Assembly (NCBI RefSeq): GCF_000003815.2 | Contig: NC_049980.1 | Coordinates: 25,814,272 to 25,874,271 of the forward strand | Source of the DNA: Branchiostoma floridae | Taxonomy: Eukaryota; Chordata; Leptocardii; Amphioxiformes; Branchiostomatidae | DNA: 60,000 bases | Reading direction: 5' to 3' | Shown here: piece after piece, positions 1-14,000 of the stretch | Layout of the letters: each line of letters begins with the position of its first letter | Numbering within the stretch: position 1 is the first letter of the stretch | Position numbers and translations under genes: made by a program | The notes under the pieces: model-generated | The model's input: the letters and a program-made list of their open reading frames with translations, nothing else | Database searches by the model: none | Told to the model about the DNA's origin: nothing

Positions 1-3000
1 AAAGTGTTTCCTCAGGCTCTACAGGTTTTAATTATCTGTCCGGATACTTCCGACAAATAAATTCTTTCCCTGAGGCTAGATTCCCGGGCGCCTGGGGACA
101 GGCCGGTGGTTCCTGTACACAACACCAAACATCTACAGGCCATAGCCGGACAGAGAGATAATTAGACTGTTCTTCCGGGCAGGACGTGTCTTCAACGGGC
201 ATTACACAAGGTTTGATTGATGCATGCCTAGTTACGTAGATGCAGAATCACAGGTAGGAAATGTCACGGCCAAATTACAGGAAGAAATCATTGCTATGAG
301 ACTACAGGAAGACATTTTTGCAATCTACCCACACAAGGGGATCATTACGAAAAAAGTACAGGAAGGAACGTTGCGATGGACACACAGGCATACCAATGAA
401 GATGCTGAGGACAAGGATAACTGACCAACTGTGCTGTCTTCTTCGTTGTGTCCATGTTGTCATAATGTATTGTTATTTTGCACGGCTTCTCAGAAGACCC
501 CCCTCCTGAAACGACACAGCATGCTGCTATTGATCATAAATTTAATCCCTTATTTAAAAGGAAAAAAAAAACTAATTACCTTTCCTAACGATGCAATGCC
601 ACAATCCACCGTCTTCAGTCGGCTACGTCTTTATGGAAATGGCCAACAGACAGAAGTGGGTGTCCAGGCACGACCTCGTGTTATCAGGATCGAACACGCT
701 GGAATATTCAGCACCTGAATATGAAAAACAGAAACGAACGATATGGTAATGCAAAAGCTGACATGGAATAGTTCTTATGTGGGTAAAACAAGAAGCCCAG
801 AGGGAGGCACCTGGTTGTATGGTACCGACACCGCTGCTCCCTGGTTACTATGGAACATTCCGCCCACACACTCTTGCAAGTTTTCCACAACAACAGAGGT
901 CGGCTTCATGAGATGTTTCAGTCACCGTGCAAACTATTTCTGTTTGATCATTCAATACTCATTACGAACCGTTTTTTCCTGATATGGTAAAATTTTCCCG
1001 TAGCATGGGGCACAAGTTGATCCGTGTAAAAACAATAACAATCTCGAAACCTCCCGCAAATTGTCAACTGAAGTGACTGCCGTGCTGTTCACCATATTGC
1101 CTGCGGCAAGACGTGGGTGGTAATCAAAGAAAATGTCAATCTGAAATCTTCCAGCATATAGTGTATATGTGGCCTTAATCGTCCCTTAACCATGGAACAA
1201 CGTTAGCGCGCTACGTGGAATTCTCCGAACTACTATCAGACGTGGTCGAGATACTGGTGCAGTGCACATGTCAATGCCGATCAGCACCAAGGACGGGAAC
1301 ATGCTTGGGAGAGGACGCGTTGCTTAAATGCCTTGGGCAGCAGCGACACATGTACAAGCGAATTGATTTGTTCATGTTCAGTACACATGGACTCCAGGGA
1401 CTAAGGTCAACAGTAAGCACCAGGATTTTACAGCTCAGTACAGGGTCCGTGGTTAGTCCATGGCTATGATCGTAGAAATGTCTCCTTTCTTTGTGCACTT
1501 TCATTACTTGTTGCATATTTTGTTACTTATGAACAAGAAAGGGTCTATATCTTTCCATGTTGGTCATTATTTACTTTGATTACTAGTTGTTGTGAGTTGT
1601 CGGGTCTAATGTTTACTCTGCACAAGAATAACTGGGAATCTGCTGTCATTTTGTCTACATTCTTATCTGGGCCAGCTGACGGTGACCCCTTTTCTGTTTA
1701 GTGAACTAGACCTTATTGTTTTTCATTGAAATGTGACTTTTCATGTAAACACTCCTACTATTGCCATTTTTGTGTATTCTACAATACTTAAGAATAAGAG
1801 TCATGTAATTGTGTTGTTTGACCTTAAGAAAACGAAAACCCCATTGATTGAGTCGATACCTTCTCCCGAACATGTTCTCGACATGGGTGCTGATGTTTTA
1901 TCGGCTGAATATCGGAGATGGAGAAAGGGTAGGTAAGATGGGGTGATATTTAAACTTTGTTGGCAATAAATATTGTATTTGATACTAGGAGGGATTGGTA
2001 AGGAGAGGTGATGTTTCGTAATCGAGACATTTAGCAGTAAGGCAAGTCTTATTTGCTAGTAGCACCACCTAGTGGTTTAATGCCAAACTGCAGAGTGACA
2101 GTGGCAAACTGACGTGGACTGACCGAAAGTGACTATAATAGACATCGTTCTCGTTGTCATCGTCTTTAGATCTAAGTGTGAAATCACTAGAATGGACGCT
2201 ACCTATTGTCCCTGGAACTAGTGTACAGAATATACTTTAGTTTAGAATTATGCGGTATATGTTTGTCATGTTTAGACTAAATTCTTCGGGATAAGGGAAA
2301 ATATTTTTGGCTAAAACTATTTGTGTCATCCTTGATACCGTGTTTGACTGTTGCACAATAAAATTCATTCCTTCAACCAGACATCACGGGATACCAATCA
2401 TATAAATTCACACTATTCATATATACCGTTAACGTTACATGTATGTGATAGGGAGAACGGATTCATGTTGTGATTGTTGCAGACCCCATCATCTAGCGAT
2501 TTGTCTTCAAACTGCAACCTGTGGAACAACTTAAGGGTTGGCTAACCTTTTACCAGATGGAATCGTACAGGGAACGCTGTGTGGTGTGGTGTGGTGTGGT
2601 GTGAGGGTGGTGCAATGTACACTTGTACTTCAAAGAAGACGTTGCATGGGAAGATTGGAACCTTCTGACTTCCCGCGTTCCAAAGTCTGACAGGTCTGAT
2701 ATCAAGGCTGTCAGTGGGGTTCTTTTAGAGAGTGCTTCTAGGATCTTCTAGTGTAGTGCTAGTAGTGTGAAAGTACGCCGATCTGCCACTCAACTTTTTT
2801 TATTTATTCAACAAGAGGGTACATTACAAAAATCGACAATATACAATAAACATGGCTTGATTATAAAAGTGACAAAGTGACAGAGTTTTTTAAACATTTC
2901 CAAAGTACAACATTCAGCTTAAAATGTCATCTGCATGGTTTCCATTACTTCTGTTGCTATATCAGTTTTGAATATGAAATTTTTGCTATGAATATGGTCT

Positions 3001-5050
3001 AATTTTTAAAATTTTTTTACATAGTTATCGGAGAAACCTCTCAACGTTTGCAGACAACGTGTGCATGTCGGCAAATTGACGTATCAGTAGATGGAAGGTT
3101 CCATTGAGTAATCAGCCCGAGGCGTTTACCGGTTCATGAGATAGGAATAAAGAGATCCACTTAAGTTTTATGACAACTGGAATTCGGAAAAGGAGCATCA
3201 GGTGCCTACGTCATTGCGTGACGTCAAAATCTTATCATGCCATTAATTACAATCTCTTCCGCTCTTTCTCCGAATTCGTTACAGGCATTCCGATCAATTA
3301 GTTGACTGAAAAGGGCCAGCGTGCAGACGATTCCTTGTCAACTGCCGGATGGAGTTATAGGACTTGGTGAAGATTGCCGAAAGTATGAATGAAATTGCGT
3401 TGCGATTGTGTGATGAATACGGATTTGTGTAAAATCCATATTTTGTCTTTCCAGTCACAATTACGATAGAAAAAAAAAACGTAATAATAAATCGATTCAA
3501 GTTTATCTGTTGAAATAAGGCAAACCGCAACCATTAAACTATTGTATTTTCCTACATTCAGAGAAATACATAATCCACTCATATGATTGTCGTTTATTGA
3601 CATCATATACCATTGAACGGTATCTAGAGTGAAAGATGCGATAATGGTCATGCCGTTTGCTGATATTTCTTTCTCACACCATATGCTGATCGTCTTTCTT
3701 AAAAAGGTTGTTAATTTTACTGTATTCTTTCAACCGTTTTCTTTTAACCTTTGGGGTCTTTAATGTATTCAGGATGCTGGGGACAAATGCTGGTATGAAA
3801 TACTCACCATTCACCAAGCTCGAGAGTGTGTGGTTAGAGGAAGCTGTACACTCAGTTTCTCAGTACACAGCAGGTGAGGAGAACGTCAGAACAAACAAAT
3901 TAGTTCCATCAATAAACGGATATTGTTTCAACCCTCAGGCAAGTAGCGGTATTTACACATCAAAGACGCGGTTTACCCAACCAGAAATGAAATCATCGAG
4001 GACCAGAGAAGTAAATTCTGAACCGGAACGGTAGTGCACAGCATTCAGCGACCACGTCTATTTTTATGATGTAACAAGACACAAACAACATTAAGCATCT
4101 AACGTTATAGGACAAAGGCCGAATGAAATAAGGGTGACTCCGTAAGGATACGACCGAAGAGTGGCGACTGTGGGTACCTACAGGCACGATAGGTCAAACA
4201 AAAGTCATTGAAACAATGGGGATGACTATCGGACCGCGGAATTCGGTCCAGCGAGGAAGCGAAACATCCGGGATTCACACTGACTTGTTTTGAACACGTG
4301 CATGATGGTTTCTTCTGACAGCCATAGATATACGTTTTAAATATCATCACGTTCACGTAGTTGTGAGACCTACATGTGTAACTACTACTGCTTTAGGGGT
4401 AACAACATGAGTAATGTATGGTGCAGTACTCAGTTGCATTTTCCCTCAACAAAGCCAAACCCGATGTGCTTATTGTGGTTATTGTAATATGACATAGTTA
4501 CATGTCAACCTCATGTTGTTGTCGTCCAGCATGATCAATATGACAAATCGTTTAGTTCTAAAAATTAACGTTTCTTTCGATATAATCATCGTCTGTACGA
4601 CTGTACGATAAAGAAAAGCAATTATGATGACAAGTACAGTTCGTATGCATTATCAATAAGGATGTGGTGTCTGTACCCCGAGAAAACGTCATCAGCTGTT
4701 CCTTTTAAAGACTATCCATATCAAGCTACTTAATCACGGGAAAAAACGCTGTGTCACTCCCCGGTCTCACTCGTTAGCAGGCACAAACTTCCCTATAATC
4801 CTTTCGACTTCGCAGAAGTTGCACCGCAGCCATTACTAACATGGCTAAATATAGCTCACCGCTTCTAAGTGTACCTGGCCACCCAATGTTTCCCTTTGTC
4901 TGCTTGTTATGAGTCGCGGGATTTGGGGCGAATCACCTGACGTTTTATGACGTGCACCGTAGCTCCGCCTACCTGTCGACAAAGCGATGACCATATTTGG
5001 AATGGCGGGTAGTATGACGCACCCACCTGAGGCAGCCGACCCGTGAGAGG
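1..5050. other. Intergenic region, no gene recognised
   Basis: No exon with protein-family similarity or coherent splice signals was found in this 5 kb. Reading frames are short and overlap on both strands. A GTGGT microsatellite lies at about 2578-2604. A T-rich stretch near 2797-2870, reading tttttttatttattc, resembles the reverse complement of a retrotransposon poly(A) tail, but no coding remnant adjoins it. It could hold distal regulatory DNA of the metalloproteinase gene. Confidence 0.5.
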
Positions 5051-5090
5051 GTACAAAAGGGGCGCGTCGAGCCTGGCTTGTCCCAGATTT
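4938..5090 (+). promoter_or_regulatory. Putative core promoter of the metalloproteinase gene
   Basis: A TATA-like element TACAAAAGG (5052-5060) lies 33 bp upstream of CCAGATT (A at 5085), which fits the YYANWYY initiator consensus. The first ATG of the signal peptide is at 5173, giving a predicted 5'UTR of about 88 nt. Two TGACGT half-sites (4938-4943 and 4948-4953, ten bases apart) resemble CRE/ATF motifs. The position fits a promoter, but transcription start and factor binding are inferred from consensus only. Confidence 0.4.
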
Positions 5091-5172
5091 TACCTGCACT
5101 GCGAAGACTGAAGTAGCTCCAACTCGTTACAACTGTTTTTGTCGTCTGCTGAGACTCAGAGGATCGGAGAGG

Positions 5173-8059
5173 ATGAATACCTACATGTTTCTGGCCGTGC
5201 TGGTGTCGGCCGCGTTCGGCTGTGCCCTTGCCGACATGACCATGCAGGGGGGAATGGTAAGCTGAACATGTTTCTTCCGGTATTCGATAATACTTACAGA
5301 ACTACATTTGTATGTGATTATAGTGTACGGCCCCCACTAGGATCAATTTTGCAGACAGAAAAAAAACACTTTTCGTTCATAAACTACGGCATTTCCTGGC
5401 AGGACACGCTGTAAGTGGTCCCAGAGCAGTGGTATTAACTGTTACTGATCTCTGACAGACTTTGGCATTCGCCGGATCATGTTCGCCAGATACTTCCGCT
5501 TTAAACAGCTACAGGCCAGGCTGTTAAAGGAAACAAGGTTAAACTTCAATGGTGCATTTTTCTTATTGCCCAAACCGACTCTGTTTTGACATAAGGTCGC
5601 TAAAAGCTCACTCGGGCATCATGAGTGTGGAGATGGGCAGATAAAGATCCCCTCAGGTACACATGAAAACAAATGAAGAGCGCTGTTATGTCAACCATTG
5701 TTATGCCAAATCTATGGAATTCTTTAGCACAACACAGTGTGATTATTCACATAGCGCGTAGTTTAAGGCCATGGCGTGGCGGGCATTATCATCCGGCCAT
5801 GGCACAGGTGGATACACGCAAGGAGCCCCGAAGTGTTGCTATAAGGTGCAGCGTGAAGGGGACAGGGCTTTAGTGGGCGGCTCCAGTCCGACAGGTCTGG
5901 TGTAATTACCGTACTTGAACAGACTATAAATCAGTCTCAGGACATCAAAGTTCTATCTTATAATATTTTGAATACAAAACATGACGGTTTGTTATGCCAA
6001 GGAGACAGGGCGTTATTTTAATGTAACATCAGCGGAATTCATGAAGACGATCATCTATAAATTTGTTTATGAACGGAATTTAAGGAAAGTCTGCGAAATT
6101 TACAAAACAGAGCATAGACGGCATGTCAGCAACCAGAAGATCCTAGGCTGCGCTTGCAGTTCGATTGGTTGGAATGGTTGGCAGTAAAGCTGTAGTTGCA
6201 GAATCTGCCAGAGAGAAGTTACTTTCTTGAGAAAATCTGTTTCAAGATTCTATGCCAGACTTGAAATTTCACGGCAGGTGCACCTTGTTTGTCAATGGAA
6301 TGTTGCAAAGGGCGTTTCCATTTGCGCTTGGGAATGGAGCAAACGACTCTTTACAGACATAAATGACAGACGTCACCAAACACCGAAAAAACAACTTTTG
6401 TATTTTACCATGACAAAGGCAGTGGGTTAAAAGGTTGTGGGAACCATTTTTGGATACGAAACCCTTGAGACAAATTACCCGCGAAACTATCACCCCACCC
6501 ACCAGAAAGCGGCTGACCAAACGAGCCGTCAACAATGTTTGCCACCACAGGGCGAGAGAAAAAGGCATCCATAATCCAGGGTTCATCGTATTACACCTTG
6601 TTATCATTCCTAGGGTCGCGTAGTCTGGCACGTTCTGCGTCTGGCACTGAGTTGTCCAACCAGTTACCTTTTCATTTTGCATGCATCCCTAGTCTGGGCG
6701 AAGGCCGAAAAGAGGATGTTTTCAAATAATATCCGCTGGTTCTCAGGCGAAGTTTAATAGGGCAAAGGGACGGGCCATTCTTTCACACAAGCTTTCATTG
6801 TCAACATTAACTCAAGTCGTGAATGGGGTTTGTACCAACGTCAATTCTTGGGAGGTTATTCCATGGCCAGGATTTTAGATTTGATTAATATCTTGTAACG
6901 CTCTCTGTTCCACAGAACTACCTGATGAATTTCGGCTACATGGCCCCACCGTCCATGCAGACGGGCCAGCTGCAGAGTGAGGACTCCATGAGGGAAGCCA
7001 TTTCTATGTTCCAGGAATTCGCAAACATTACAGTGACAGGTAAAAACTTGTCTGTTGTTGTTTGACCCAGAAAAATTTTATCATCTGTGTTTATAAATTC
7101 CGTATCACTTTTTCCTCGTGAAGAAACACAGCGACTGGCTGTTACTGATAACAGTTCTAATCGCCCAGCATCATGCCTCAGAAACGGTCCAAACTGTCGT
7201 GGGGAGGCGTCTCGGTGTCTGTCTGTAGCATCAGATCTTAGTCCTAGTTTTAGTAAGTCAGTGTATATGTTAGTCGTCGCACCAACAGTTTTGTACACTT
7301 CATGCAAAGCAAGCGTCTATTGAAAGATTGTTTACCGAATGAGAGGAAGTATCGGAAACTAATGCGGGAACAGAGAGCTAAAAATACACCAGCTATGAAT
7401 CAGCATTCACGTTTATAGACATAACATGCCAAAAATATACTTCCTTCAAGTTCAAGTAGATAAGAAATGTTCCCAGACATGATGATAAGCGTTTTGGGAG
7501 GAAGGGGTTGAATTTCCGCTGTGAAACGGGGAATTGCAACTTTGCCAAGATCAGCCAAAATGGCATTATGTGAAATGAGATGTGACTGACTGAATTAATT
7601 AATTAATCAATGGTTTATTTGGTCATTATGATCATAAAAAAGTATATAATAGGCTGAATTACATACTTTTTATATGTAAAAACTTAAAATCATTGAATAG
7701 CGAAATTCCAGATTAACATTTAAAACTAATAACGACGAGGACTATTGAAGAAGGCAAATGCAAGACCAAGATTCACTATGGCATCCTTGGTAAGACGAAC
7801 GCATAAAGCTGACGAGAGTGGTTTTGCCCATTTAGGTCAGCTAGACGCGGAAACCATGGCAATGATGGAGATGCCCCGGTGCGGCGTGCCGGACATGATG
7901 GGCACCAACTCCCCCGGGATGGCCCGCCGCCGCCGCCGCTACGCGCTCCAGGGCAGCACCTGGCCCAAGCGGGACCTGACCTGGAGTCTCGCCGATGCCG
8001 ACTACACACCGGACCTGGGCAAAGACGACGTCGATGAGGCCATCACGCGAGCCTTTCAG
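5173..8059 (+). CDS. MMP exons 1-3: signal peptide, propeptide, cysteine switch, furin site
   Basis: Exon 1 encodes [20 protein letters not shown], a textbook signal peptide, and ends in phase 0 at donor gtaagc. Exon 2 encodes the propeptide helix region (YLMNFGYM ... [15 protein letters not shown]), recognisable as an MMP N-terminal domain, and ends in phase 1. Exon 3 carries the Zn-chelating switch PRCGVPD, then five consecutive arginines before YALQGS, the expected mature N-terminus, and the start of the catalytic domain ([12 protein letters not shown]). The ATG at 5173 is chosen because it opens the signal peptide directly downstream of the putative TATA/initiator. Confidence 0.92.
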
Positions 8060-11000
8060 GTACTGCATATGATGTACACATCCTGTAGATACAATTTATA
8101 TAGACTATGTCAGTAAGTTATCTTAACTGTCTGGGTCAAGTGAGGGCAAAGGAGTGGGCCATTTTTACACAAACTTTCATTGTCAACGTTAACACAAGTC
8201 TCACGACTTGGAGTTTGTACCAACGTGATTTCTGGGGAGATTATTCCATGGCTAAAAGTTTTGGGTTTGATTGACATCTTGTAACGTTCTCTGTTCCGTA
8301 GAACTACATTTGGCTAAGAATTTGTAAAAAGCGATTGAGTCAGTAAGTTATTTAAACGGTCTGTATTTAAACTGTCGAAGTTGAGCTTGTGACAACTGTG
8401 GTATGACTTGACGTGGCTTGTATTTGGGATTTCTGTAGATGCTATCCACTCTGATCCGATGGTTAACGATTTATTTCATGTTTAATAGCTGTGGCAGGAG
8501 CAAACTCCCCTGACGTTTACCAGAGTGACCAACCGAGCTGACATCGTCATCAAATTCGCGCCCATCGAGCACGGGGACGGCGCGCCTTTCGACGGCCCTG
8601 GGGGCACGCTGGCGCATGCGTTCTTCCCTCAGTTTGGGGGCGACGCCCACTTCGACGAGTCGGAACAGTGGACAGTCAGAACTTCCTCAGGTACAGTACA
8701 AACACACATTTCATTGATATGCCAATTTTTGCCATTCTGGAAATTTTTGAGCAACCATTGGAAAGTTAGGCGTCACACAAATAAACGGAGGGTGGCGAGC
8801 TAATTTACGTTCAAGTGTGCCAAGGTCTGAAGTTCTTACCGTAGCGTGAGAACGATAATAGTTTTAGAAACTCGGGAACTCCGCCTGACAAAGAAAACGG
8901 AATGACCTTTACCATGTAACTGTAATTACATTTGAAAGTAGTTCCCTTTGTGTGTGAATGACAGGTCATTTCATTATGTAGCGACAGCTGAAATCCTGAA
9001 ATGGCATTGCCATACTCACAGCATTATCAAATCACACAGGAACCAACCTGTTACAAGTAGCAGCTCACGAGTTCGGCCACTCCCTGGGTCTGTCCCACTC
9101 CGAAATCTCTGACGCCCTCATGGCACCCTTCTACCGAGGCTTCGAGCCCAACCTGGTGCTCCACTCTGACGATATCGCAGGGATCCAGATGTTGTATGGT
9201 GAGATCAGCTTTCAGTTGCGGCTTCTCTGAAGTAGATTTAAGTCATAGATCCAATAATGATATCTCTACACCGTGAATGCATCATGTCAAGAAGGCTACT
9301 TCGAATCTAAGGATTTGCTCTTCACTTTTTTCCTGACAAATTGATGTTAATATTCCAGACCGCTTATTCTTTGTATTCCTTGTCCCGTCTCGTGTATCAT
9401 CCAGCAAGCTCTTCAAAATATCACTACGTGCACATTACGTTATTTAAAAAGATTATATCCACTAACTCTATGCGCTTTGTGCCTTATAGGTATGCCAGAT
9501 ATGGAGCGCCCCACCCCGCGACCCGACGCTGGCATGACACCCAACCCGAACCCGAACCCTGACGTCCCTGACACCTGCAGCGGAGAGTTGGACGCTATCA
9601 CCATCACAGAGGACGGAAAGACATACGCCTTCAGAGGTAAGCACCTGCCTCCTATCACTTCAACGTAGAAGTACAGTTATCGACATACATTGCTTTCACG
9701 TTAAATCTTTTATTACTGACACAGAAGTAACGTTACGTACAGAAGCGATAAACAGAAAGTGTGACATACGACTTCACTTTGTTGTGCGAATCAATAAACA
9801 TACAAACTTCTTGATGACAGGGAACTACTTCTGGGAGCTGAGCTCCGCCGGGATGGTTGACGGCTATCCTAAGCTTATCTCCGAGGTGTGGGGCGATCTT
9901 CCCGGGGACTTGGATGCAGCTGTGTACTACAGAGTGAACAAGAAAATCTACTTCTTCAAGGTGATTGATTCTTCTTGAGAAGGTCAAATGAAAAGGGCTG
10001 TTTGTTTTTATAGGCTTCCATATCTATTGATGTCAGTGCATGACTTTATTTAAGTTTTGAGTCTTTCAACCCACTAACTGGTTACATACAATGCACTTCT
10101 CCAGGGTGACCAGTACTGGCGTTACACCAACACCCAGCCGGACACCGGCTACCCCCGAGCCATCAGCCAGTGGAGAGGCGTTCCCAACGACGTCGACACC
10201 GCCTTTATCTGGTCTGGGAACGGCAGGCTCTACTTTACCAAAGGTGAGCATCCTTACTGAGATGCATGTCAGGCTTGAGTTTACAAATTCCATCTTTAGA
10301 GAACTTCCCATCCACACATCATGAATCAAATGGCCCGTTGTCTTCCACGGGATTGACAATAACAACGTCCCATTGCGTAATCCATCATAATTTTGTCAAA
10401 ATATGAATAACTAGTGTAACAGTTGCATGGGGAAATAGGTTAATGTTTGAAGCTTTTCTGTAATACTTTCAATACAACAAGAAGAAGAGATGGCCAAGAT
10501 GACTTGAGATAAGTCAAACAACTGATGAGATTTCTTTTCCCTCTGCGCAGATGACCAATACTACCGGTACAGGGCCGGGACGGGTGTGGACAGGGGCTAC
10601 CCACGTGACCTGTCGGTGTGGAACGGTGTGCCCGCTGATGGCGTGGACACGGTTATGCAGTGGGTCAACGGGAGGACATACTTCTTCAAGGTTAGACAAC
10701 CTCTCATTTCATTCTATAAAAGTAGGCCAGGGTATTGAAGTTAAAGAATACCGGCTTAATTAAAGTTTGCGGTCTAAGAAGTGGTTTTCTTAGTTCGATG
10801 ACTCGACTGCACAATAGAGGCTTCCGATGCGATTGACGCGTCATCGTTCGGTTTTCGATGTATTCGTTCGAGTGTCGACTGCGATTTAGCGCTTCGAAAA
10901 ACCGACTGTCGTTTAACAGCGCACTTATCTTACATCGCAACCGACATCACTACATCGTTAACTGACAAATGACAACCGAGTTTTTTAAACAGCAACCGAG

Positions 11001-14000
11001 GTCTTTAAATAGCAATCGAGTTTTTAAACAGCAATCGAGTTTTTAAACAGCAACCGAACCATAACTTCACGGGGGGACACTTAGCGGCATCGGGTTTATT
11101 TCACACCTTTTTAGCACGTGGGGGTGTGTATTGGCGGGAGGGGGTGGGGTCATAATCGACTAGTTAGGCGTATGAAGTTGGTCTCTGCTGATTTCAGGAC
11201 CATCGTGCAAATACACGAATGTTCTCAAGATCTTCACTTTACAGTCGTGATAATTACGGATTATGTGCATGTAGGAGCGTATGTAGGATAAGCTGCAATT
11301 TACCACTTTAGAATATTTATAATACACAAACAAGCACCATTTGGATGGTTAAGTGATATCTGTTGACAATTACTACAGTTTCTGATTCAGAGACGTATAT
11401 TTCTACAAATGCGGTGCAAACATTCGATGGCGGGGGACATGTCATGTATTGACTCAGTTCCCCAAACCTAGCTCGAATTCAAAACATAATCTACCGTAAT
11501 AAAACTGGAATCAAATATTTTTAACGTGCACTTTTGAGAGACAGATGAACGTATGAGGGATTTAAGACCTCACATTTACATATCCAGTTGCTTGAGTATC
11601 TTACTACCGGGATGCCTAATATTAGCTTTACGTGCTTTGAATAACAGTTTTTTTTTTTCGGCCAGAGAGAAGCTGTCTCATGAGGTAATATGCAGGCACG
11701 AGTAGCAGTAGAAATAAACTCCTATCTCCTGCCCTAACAATAACGACAATGTTTGTTTTGTGCCTGATAATGACTTTTGTTTTCTTCAAGTTAACATCAA
11801 GTTCTCATTTGATACAAAATGTTTCTCCATCTATTTGAAGCACTTTATCGGATACGGTAAATATAACAACATCATCTGCATACAATATAGGACGTTAAGT
11901 TATGTTAAGTCTTTGCCTCAACTTATTTGTATCATGTCCTTGGTTGTGTTTAGAACATTCATCATCATCATGCACGTGAAGGTTGTTTAGAAATTAGATA
12001 AAGTGGGGATAAGATTGCAGCCTTGTCTGACTCCTTTCACAACTGCAAACAATGGCGCTAAAGTAGGCGAAGTTTTATGTGCATACATTTAATTATCTTG
12101 TAAAAATTACTCTCTGCTCCAGAATTTAACGGAGACCGCATATCTCCATGAAATATTCTGATTGTTCAAATGACTTTCACATCATCATGGTTATGTACAC
12201 CTTAAACGAACTTACAAAGGTCACGGTGCTGACAATCCAATCATATACTTCATGTTTGAAGAATAATGATAATCTCCAAGCAGATCTTGCTGTGGCATAA
12301 AAAATCATAAGCTCGTGAATTTAGCTGACAGAGGACTTTCATTGGCTTTGCTGTGGCCAAATGAAACTCCTCTGTTGGCTAAACCCCTTCCCTAGCTAAC
12401 GATACTATCCTATGCCACAGCAATATCCGCTTGGAGATTAGAATTATGACACTTTCACATTAACTATATAAATCAGGGACGTATTTGCATCAATTGTCTC
12501 TACTTATCTTGCCCCTGCCACAAACAAATTGTTACATGTTTTTGAGCCCTATAAAGGAAAGCACTGTATATTAGAAATGCACATTTTTTTGCATAATTTG
12601 CAATTTACTATGCATCTCTGTAAATCTTTACTGAACATATCTGCAAAGGATATTTGCATAGTGAATCCGTCGCTACATTATGCTCCTTGGAAGATTTTGA
12701 CAAAAACGCCCCTGCAGGTCCAGAGCAAGCTGCTATGGGGCCCAAACAAACATTACTTCTTCCTTGCATTACAAGATATCTGTCAATCAAAAACACAAGA
12801 CCAGAGCATGTCCAGGTAACACGATACTAAAATCGGAACTTGTACTTCAGTATCAAGGTCATATACTGTAAATTCAGAAATGGTTTCTAGTGTTTTGTAT
12901 CAAACAAAGAAGAAATTGTGCATTAATCGAACCCGCTTGCAAAATATCCAAGGGCAATTGCAGTAACATTCAGGAACACATTAGTAATTTCAAAGTACAA
13001 GGAAGATGGACGAAACTAGTGGAAGTCGAAAAAACTGTCATCAGATGGAGAAGTTCACTGTACAATGCCAGAGGGGTGTATTCGAGTTCGCACTGAACGG
13101 GAAGGCGAACTGGTTACCAACGCGGGACAACTGTCGCTCTCAAATTGCCTATTGTGTCAAGGTCACCAGACACTTTGCCATGTGCTCAATGCCTGTCCAG
13201 TGGCACTGGCAGCCAGATACATATGGCGACACAACAGTGTGCTTAAGGAACTGGTTACCACACTGTAAGGATGGTACTCCATCTCTGATCTGCCGGTTGT
13301 TACCATACGGTGTGATCTGAGTCCTAAACAGTTTGCTTGAGGGAGGGACTCACATCACAATACCTCCTGACATCCTACCTACACCTCTTGTACCTGACAT
13401 TACTATACAAAACTCAGCTCAGCAGAACTTGACTCTTGTTGATTTGACTGTTCCTTTTGAACAAAACACCCAAGTAGCAGTAAATACAAAAATAGCTATG
13501 TATGAACACTTGAAGGAAGAAATATACCTACATAGTAAAGTTAGATGAACTGTCGTCACTCTTGAGGTGGGCAATAGTGATAATGCTAGTAAGCTGAAAT
13601 CCTTATGTTCTGCAGTTGTTGTACGCAATAAGTATGTCAGAAAGCTTAAAGGTGGGGTCACACCTGCGTATAATTTCAAGCCGTATGAGTTCCGTTTTGA
13701 CATTTTCGCTAATTAAAATATTTTCTTCCATGCGCGGCCGCACGCACAAGACGCGCCTCAAACAAACGCATCTGAATCGTTTTTATAAAGTTTCAATTAC
13801 GCAAGCAAACGAAAATATACGCACAGCATGCCCGATAGTTTTGGACATGCTCAAAACTATCGTTCGTGCGCAGTTTGGTGTCCAAAACGTTATGACTTCG
13901 CAATGCATCGGTCCAGCGTCGGTCGAGTGCGGTATACGGACGCTTTACATTTGCGCTTTGTGCGCAATATTACGCTGATATCGCGGCATTGCGACTACAT

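Larger units (their letters stand above)
10753..13383 (+). repeat. Left long inverted arm of the giant element
   Basis: This arm of about 2.6 kb is the inverted counterpart of 37286-39753. From the outside inward it holds the terminal sequence, short CGATT/CGACTG-rich motifs, a 19-bp subterminal array (10972-11060), a reverse-transcriptase remnant on the - strand (YADD codons at 11871-11882 and GVRQGC at about 12000-12040), an internal small inverted-repeat element (about 12268-12443), and an R2/NeSL-type zinc knuckle on the + strand (13146-13196). It is longer than the right arm because of extra sequence near 12150-12340. By eye, sampled coding parts differ at several percent of positions, so the arms are not recent identical copies. 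Confidence 0.8.

Noticed and set aside
6269-6682. 137-codon frame on the - strand in MMP intron 1
   Set aside because: No family similarity, no splice or promoter context, and lies inside an intron of a well-supported gene.
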